A stretch of DNA of 8,761 nucleotides from Acidiferrobacterales bacterium. Its GTDB lineage: Bacteria; Pseudomonadota; Gammaproteobacteria; Acidiferrobacterales; Sulfurifustaceae. Within the stretch, counting starts at the first letter, position 1, and each line of letters opens with the position of its first letter. Both the position numbers and the translations under genes were made by a program. Below, piece after piece: positions 5,034-8,761 of this stretch. Under the pieces are notes generated by a model. The model searched no databases. It saw only the letters and a program-made list of their open reading frames with translations, and was not told the DNA's origin. The stretch lies in contig CAKKQL010000142.1 of the NCBI GenBank assembly GCA_919902095.1, forward strand, positions 1 through 8,761, in the 5' to 3' direction.

Positions 5034-7136
5034 TTACTGCTTCGGCTTGTCCAGCATGGTCCTGAGGTTGGCGAGGTAGGTCTCCGCCCGGTCTATAACC
5101 GCCACGGGATCGGGTTCGGCCTGAGGGTCTTCCCACTCCAGGTCATCCGGCGGGAGTTCCGACAGAAAGCGGCTCGGCTCGCAGGTCAGGATTTCGCCGC
5201 CGCGCCGGCGCTTCTCGGAAAACGTGAACGTCAGCGTCTTGCGCGCGCGGGTGATGGCGACGTAGGCCAGCCGCCGTTCTTCCTCGACGGCGGCCGCCGG
5301 CGGCTCGGTCTCTCCCTTATTTTTGCTCGCGAGCGCCGCTTCCTCGTATTTCTCGATGCAGGAGCGGTGCGGTATCAGGCCTTCCTCCATGCCGACCACG
5401 TACACATGCGGGAACTCCAGCCCCTTGGCGGCGTGCACGGTCATGAGCGCGACCTGATCGCCCGGATTCTCGTCGCCGTCCTTTTCCAGCATCCCGAGCA
5501 GGCTTAATTTCGCCACCAGCTCGCCAAGCGTCTTGGGTTCGTCGGCGCCGGCGTTATGTTTGGCGAGGCGCGCGAGCCAGTCCACCAGTTCGTGCACGTT
5601 CTCCATGCGCCGCTGCACCGTGCGGCTGTCCTCGCAGCTGTCCTTGAGCCAGTCCTCGTAGTGCAGTTCGGCGAGCATCTCGCGCACGAGCTTGACCGGT
5701 TCCTCGTCCCCGGATTTTTTGATGATTTCATCGAGCCAGGCGGTGAAGGCGCGCAGCATGGCGAGTTGGCGCGTGGACAGGCGTTGATCGATGGCCGGGT
5801 GGCGCGCGGCATGGAGCAGCGAAATACCATGCTCGGCGGCGTGTTCGCTCAGTTGCGTGAGCGTCGAGGGGCCGATCTCGCGCCGCGGGGTGTTGATGAC
5901 GCGCAGAAACGCGCTGTCATCGCTGGCATTCGTCAGCAGCCGCAGGTAGGCCATGATGTCCTTGATTTCAGTGCGGTCGAAAAACGACGACGCGCCGCTC
6001 AGGACATAGGGAATGCGGCGCTCGCGCAGCACACGCTCCAGCGCGCGCGCCTGGTGGTTCTCGCGGAACAGGATCGCGAAGTCGCCGAAGTCGGTGCCGT
6101 GCTTGAACTTGTGGTACATGATCTCGTTCGCCAGCCGTTCGGCCTCGTGCTCCTCGCTGCGCGCACGCAGCACGCGCAGCGCGTTGCCGGCTTCGTGCTG
6201 CGACCACAGTTTCTTCTCGAACACGTGCGGGTTGTTGGCGATGAGTGCATTGGCGGCGCCCAGGATGCGGCCGGTGGAACGGTAGTTCTGTTCGAGCTTG
6301 ACGACCTTGAGGTCGGGGAAATCCTCCTGCAAGTGCTTGAGGTTTTCCGGCCGCGCGCCGCGCCAGGCGTAGATGGACTGGTCGTCGTCGCCCACGACCG
6401 TCAGCGCCGGTCGTCCGCCCATGAGCAGTTTCACCAGTTCGTACTGGCACAGGTTCGTGTCCTGGTATTCGTCCACCAGCAGATAACCGATGCGCGCGCG
6501 CCAGTGGCCGAGGGCCTCGGGGTGCCCGCGGAACAGCTGCACCGGCTTGAGGATCAGGTCGTCGAAGTCGAAGGCGTTGGAGGCGCGCAGATGCGTCTCG
6601 TACTCGGGGTAGATGCGGGCCGCGATCTGTTTGTGTTTTTCGCGGCTTGCTTCTGCCAGTATCAGCGCCGCCTCGGGGGTGACGAGGTCGTTCTTCCAGC
6701 GCGACAGGCAATAGCGCACCTCGTCGGTAAGCTGGCGCTTGTCGGAAAACGAGGCGCTCATGAGCTTGGCGACCAGCCCGTGGCTGTCCTCGGCATCGTA
6801 CAGCGAGAAGCCGGAACGGTAGCCGAGGCGCTTGAGATTCCCGCGCAGGATGTTGAGGCCGAGGGTGTGGAAGGTCGAGATGGCGACCGCCTGCGCCTGG
6901 TTGCGGTCGAGCAGGCCGGCGACGCGGGTTTTCATCTCGCGCGCGGCCTTGTTGGTGAAGGTGACGGCGGCGATTTCGTCCGGCGCGAAGCCGTGGCGCC
7001 GCACCAGCGCCGCGATCTTGCGGGTGATGACCGAGGTCTTGCCGCTGCCCGCGCCGGCGAGCACCAGCAGCGGACCGTCGAGGTGATTTACCGCCGCCTG
7101 CTGTTGTTTATTAAGTTCCGGCAAAGCCGTGCGCAC
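5034..7136 (-). CDS. rep: ATP-dependent DNA helicase Rep
   Basis: The 700-residue product is a complete superfamily 1A helicase. Motifs in order are the Q-motif LNKQQQAAV (8-16), Walker A AGAGSGKT (27-34), motif Ia TFTNKAAREM (59-68), Walker B VDEYQD (221-226), motif III GDDDQSIYAWRGA (249-261), motif IV LEQNYRST (281-288), motif V MTVHAAKGLEF (565-575) and motif VI EEERRLAYVAITRAR (618-632). The tail SRFLSELPPDDLEWE and ending resemble E. coli Rep rather than UvrD or PcrA. Rep is a 3'-5' translocase that helps replication forks pass protein blocks. Compared with Rep from memory, there is a charged insert of about 20 residues just before motif VI (593-616). The start is GTG 7136 without an obvious ribosome binding site; an in-frame TTG four codons on is an alternative. 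It lies 91 bp after the GpsA-like gene and may be co-transcribed with it. Confidence 0.95.
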   Translation of the reverse strand: MRTALPELNKQQQAAVNHLDGPLLVLAGAGSGKTSVITRKIAALVRRHGFAPDEIAAVTFTNKAAREMKTRVAGLLDRNQAQAVAISTFHTLGLNILRGNLKRLGYRSGFSLYDAEDSHGLVAKLMSASFSDKRQLTDEVRYCLSRWKNDLVTPEAALILAEASREKHKQIAARIYPEYETHLRASNAFDFDDLILKPVQLFRGHPEALGHWRARIGYLLVDEYQDTNLCQYELVKLLMGGRPALTVVGDDDQSIYAWRGARPENLKHLQEDFPDLKVVKLEQNYRSTGRILGAANALIANNPHVFEKKLWSQHEAGNALRVLRARSEEHEAERLANEIMYHKFKHGTDFGDFAILFRENHQARALERVLRERRIPYVLSGASSFFDRTEIKDIMAYLRLLTNASDDSAFLRVINTPRREIGPSTLTQLSEHAAEHGISLLHAARHPAIDQRLSTRQLAMLRAFTAWLDEIIKKSGDEEPVKLVREMLAELHYEDWLKDSCEDSRTVQRRMENVHELVDWLARLAKHNAGADEPKTLGELVAKLSLLGMLEKDGDENPGDQVALMTVHAAKGLEFPHVYVVGMEEGLIPHRSCIEKYEEAALASKNKGETEPPAAAVEEERRLAYVAITRARKTLTFTFSEKRRRGGEILTCEPSRFLSELPPDDLEWEDPQAEPDPVAVIDRAETYLANLRTMLDKPKQ

Positions 7137-7178
7137 AGTCGCTGTTGGAAGCCGGCGTCATCTAACCACAGCGCCACC

Positions 7179-7208
7179 GGCACGGCACTATTGATTTTGT
7201 CCCGTGCC
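7179..7208. repeat. Weak inverted repeat between the gpsA-like gene and rep
   Basis: GGCACGG (7179-7185) and CCGTGCC (7202-7208) are perfect 7-bp inverted arms around a 16-nt AT-rich spacer. The repeat lies in the 91-bp gap between the leftward gpsA-like stop and the rep start. No T-tract follows on the minus strand, so it is at most a weak terminator or attenuator for the upstream gene. Confidence 0.35.
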
Positions 7209-7227
7209 CATGCTTCGCCGCCCGCCG

Positions 7228-8136
7228 TCAGGCGTCGCGGTACACCTGTTCGAGGCGTGCCGCCATCAGTTCGCGCGTCCGCGGCGGCTGCGTGAGGATG
7301 TCGTGGGCGAGCCGCAGCAGCGGATAGGGCGCGGGGTCGAAGGGCCGGTGCCGGTGAATGGTTTTGAGCGTGTGCACGCCTTCGCCTTCGATCGCGACCG
7401 CCTCGCCGCGCGCGAGTCGGCGCCCGAGCTCGTGGTGGTGTGAGCCGGCGCTGGTGGCGGTGGTGATGAGATCGCCGAGGCCTGCGAGCGCGTAGGGGGT
7501 GGCCGCCGAGCCGCCGAGCGCGGTCACGATGGCTTCGATCTCGCGCACGCACTCCACCGCCAGCCAGCCGCGGGTGTTGTCGCCGAGGCCGAGCCCGTCG
7601 GCGATGCCGAACAGGATGGCATAGGCGTTCTTGAGCACGGCGGACCAGGAGGCGCCGAACACATCGCGAGTGTAGCGGATGGCGAACGGCGTGCCGGCAA
7701 AGAGCCGCCGCAGCCGTTCATGGGCCTGCGGGTTCAGGCTGGCGAAGTCGGCGAATGCTGGCCGGCCGGCACGGATTTCCTCCGAAATCATCGGTCCGTG
7801 CAGCACGCCCCAGGGCACGTCCTCGGCGAGGACTTCATGAAGCACCTGCGCCGCCGTCCGGCCGCTGTCGTCGAGGCCCTTGGCGATGCTGATGCAGCCC
7901 GTCGTTTGCCGCAGCGCCGGCTTGAGGCGCGTGGCGAGTTCGAAGTGCGGGGCGGCGGGCAGACAGAACAGAATGAAATCGCTCTGCGCGGCGGCCGCGG
8001 ACAGGTCGAGCGGCCGGCCCTCTTTCGGATGACGCTGCCAGATCAGCACGTCATGTCGCGGGCGCAGCCAGTATTCCATGGCCAGGCCCATCTCGCCGTG
8101 GCCGAGTATCAGTACCTGGTATTTTTCCGGTGCCAT
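7228..8136 (-). CDS. Divergent glycerol-3-phosphate dehydrogenase (GpsA-like)
   Basis: The 302-residue product has a Rossmann nucleotide site GHGEMG (12-17), AKGL with Lys86, and HGPMISEEIRAGRP (113-125). The family's catalytic segment is present as SAVLKNAYAILFGIADGLGLGDNTR, with Lys169 as the likely catalytic residue, followed by LAGLGDLITTATSAGS (217-232, Asp222). GpsA reduces dihydroxyacetone phosphate to sn-glycerol 3-phosphate with NAD(P)H for phospholipid synthesis. Two features differ from canonical GpsA. The SRNRRFG motif, whose Arg-Asn grips the substrate phosphate, reads SHHHELG here (232-238). The loop after the second Rossmann strand is about 25-30 residues shorter, accounting for the length of 302 instead of about 330-340. 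It may be a paralog with altered substrate, or a divergent true GpsA. ATG 8136 is preceded by GGAGGG at 9 nt spacing. Rep follows after 91 bp. Confidence 0.82.
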   Translation of the reverse strand: MAPEKYQVLILGHGEMGLAMEYWLRPRHDVLIWQRHPKEGRPLDLSAAAAQSDFILFCLPAAPHFELATRLKPALRQTTGCISIAKGLDDSGRTAAQVLHEVLAEDVPWGVLHGPMISEEIRAGRPAFADFASLNPQAHERLRRLFAGTPFAIRYTRDVFGASWSAVLKNAYAILFGIADGLGLGDNTRGWLAVECVREIEAIVTALGGSAATPYALAGLGDLITTATSAGSHHHELGRRLARGEAVAIEGEGVHTLKTIHRHRPFDPAPYPLLRLAHDILTQPPRTRELMAARLEQVYRDA

Positions 8137-8145
8137 GCGCGTCCG

Positions 8146-8151
8146 CCCTCC
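8146..8151 (-). promoter_or_regulatory. Ribosome binding site of the gpsA-like gene
   Basis: On the minus strand GGAGGG lies 9 nt before ATG 8136, a strong Shine-Dalgarno sequence that fixes the start. A TTGTCA further upstream (8177-8182, minus strand) resembles a -35 box, but no good -10 box lies at the right spacing. Confidence 0.75.
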
Positions 8152-8221
8152 ATAGCGTCCGTGATTCAGCGCCGAATGACAAGCGCCGCCGCGCGTTTCT
8201 GGCGCGCCGTCGGCGCCATGC

Positions 8222-8230
8222 TGGTATCCT
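8222..8230 (+). promoter_or_regulatory. Possible extended -10 promoter before the hydrolase gene
   Basis: TGGTATCCT fits the extended -10 pattern TGnTAtaaT (TG at 8222-8223, box 8225-8230), with no recognisable -35. Transcription would start about 7 nt later, at or next to ATG 8238, which implies a leaderless or nearly leaderless message. This agrees with the absence of a Shine-Dalgarno sequence there. Confidence 0.35.
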
Positions 8231-8237
8231 TGTGCGC

Positions 8238-8761
8238 ATGGCCGCCGCGACTACCCGCCGCATTATTTTCGTTCCGGGCAAGAACCTGAAGCCGCCGGTC
8301 GCGGAACACCGCGCGCAGCTGTTTCGCTGTCTCGTGCACGGCGTCGGCCGCGCCGACCCCGATGCCGCGCGCGCGATTGCGAACGCCCCGGACATGTTCA
8401 TGACGATTCCGTGGAACCCGCTGTATTACGGGGCCGTGAAGCCGCTCGGTCCCGACCAGCCGTGGATCGATGCGCTGCTGACGCGCGACGGCCCGACGGC
8501 CGACGAGGTGCGCGAGGCGTTGTCGTGGCGGCGCAAGGCCGCGTGGGCGATGATTTCCGCCGCCGATTTCCTGCCCCTCCTGATTCCACTGCTGCCCGAC
8601 CCGGCGGTGAAAAGCGCCATCCAGGAGACCGAGCGCTATTTCGCGAATTTCGGCGGCATCGGCGGGCGCGTGCGCGAGCTGCTCAAGACGCCGCTGCGCG
8701 AAATGCTTGCCCGCGGCGAGCGCGTGCTGCTCATCGGCCACAGCATGGGCTCGGTCATCGC
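8238..8761 (+). CDS. Alpha/beta-hydrolase family protein, N-terminal part
   Basis: The frame is open from ATG 8238 to the window end, giving 174 residues and no stop. It opens with MAAATTRRIIFVPGKNLKPP, where IIFVPGKN looks like the first beta strand and oxyanion-side loop of an alpha/beta hydrolase. A long mostly helical stretch follows, about residues 20-160. The nucleophile elbow LLIGHSMGSVI comes at 164-174, with the likely catalytic Ser169. The Asp and His of the triad would lie beyond the window. The substrate cannot be told; lipase, esterase or thioesterase roles are all open. The roughly 140 residues between the first strand and the elbow exceed the usual spacing, suggesting an inserted helical cap. 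The gene is divergent from the gpsA-like gene with 101 bp between, and it lacks a clear ribosome binding site. The start is the first ATG of the frame giving this fold. Confidence 0.75.
   Translation, partial: MAAATTRRIIFVPGKNLKPPVAEHRAQLFRCLVHGVGRADPDAARAIANAPDMFMTIPWNPLYYGAVKPLGPDQPWIDALLTRDGPTADEVREALSWRRKAAWAMISAADFLPLLIPLLPDPAVKSAIQETERYFANFGGIGGRVRELLKTPLREMLARGERVLLIGHSMGSVI

Noticed and set aside
5556..7295. 579-codon plus-strand ORF opposite rep
   Set aside because: The minus strand encodes all helicase motifs of Rep. The plus-strand frame is a complementary-codon artefact.
7088..7552. 154-codon minus-strand ORF across the gpsA-like/rep junction
   Set aside because: It is an Arg/Ala-rich out-of-frame reading of the gpsA-like gene running into the rep start, with no recognisable features.
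8166..8741. 191-codon minus-strand ORF at the right end
   Set aside because: The plus-strand frame from 8238 carries the GHSMGS nucleophile elbow and the first-strand motif, so the minus frame is a shadow.

Overview
The window looks like a chromosomal segment of a GC-rich gammaproteobacterium. The evidence is the trmD-rplS ribosomal operon end, a typical gammaproteobacterial XerD and Rep, and strong GC bias at third codon positions. Placement below class level cannot be made from the sequence. The window begins inside trmD and ends inside an alpha/beta-hydrolase gene. No gene-free stretch exceeds 300 bases; the longest, 634-861, holds a terminator and a palindromic repeat.

Layout. (1) 1-700: the end of the trmD-rplS operon, closed by a strong intrinsic terminator. 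(2) 724-804: an inverted-repeat element built of three 9-nt CACAGAG units per arm. (3) 862-3933: a tightly overlapping rightward block. It encodes an exported helical-repeat (TPR-like) protein, an O6-alkylguanine-DNA alkyltransferase and the tyrosine recombinase XerD. Overlaps of 31 and 17 bp suggest translational coupling. (4) 3933-4024: an AT-richer pocket with two related interrupted palindromes. (5) 4090-5024: three small rightward genes. These are an exported DUF3617-type protein, a 46-residue protein resembling only the toxin-binding tail of YefM/Phd antitoxins, and a 53-residue lysine-rich protein with a TTG start. (6) 5034-8136: two leftward genes, a divergent GpsA-like dehydrogenase followed by the helicase Rep, which converges on the small genes with 9 bp between. 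(7) 8238-8761: a divergent rightward alpha/beta-hydrolase, cut by the window end.

How the genes fit together: most are housekeeping. TrmD and L19 serve translation, Ogt and Rep serve DNA repair and fork progression, and XerD resolves chromosome dimers. The less ordinary material is the twin palindromes, the solo antitoxin-tail protein, the easily missed TTG-start gene, and the GpsA-like enzyme. That enzyme lacks the usual phosphate-binding Arg-Asn pair and part of its Rossmann domain. I saw no clear new multi-gene system such as a defence island, CRISPR array or intact mobile element.
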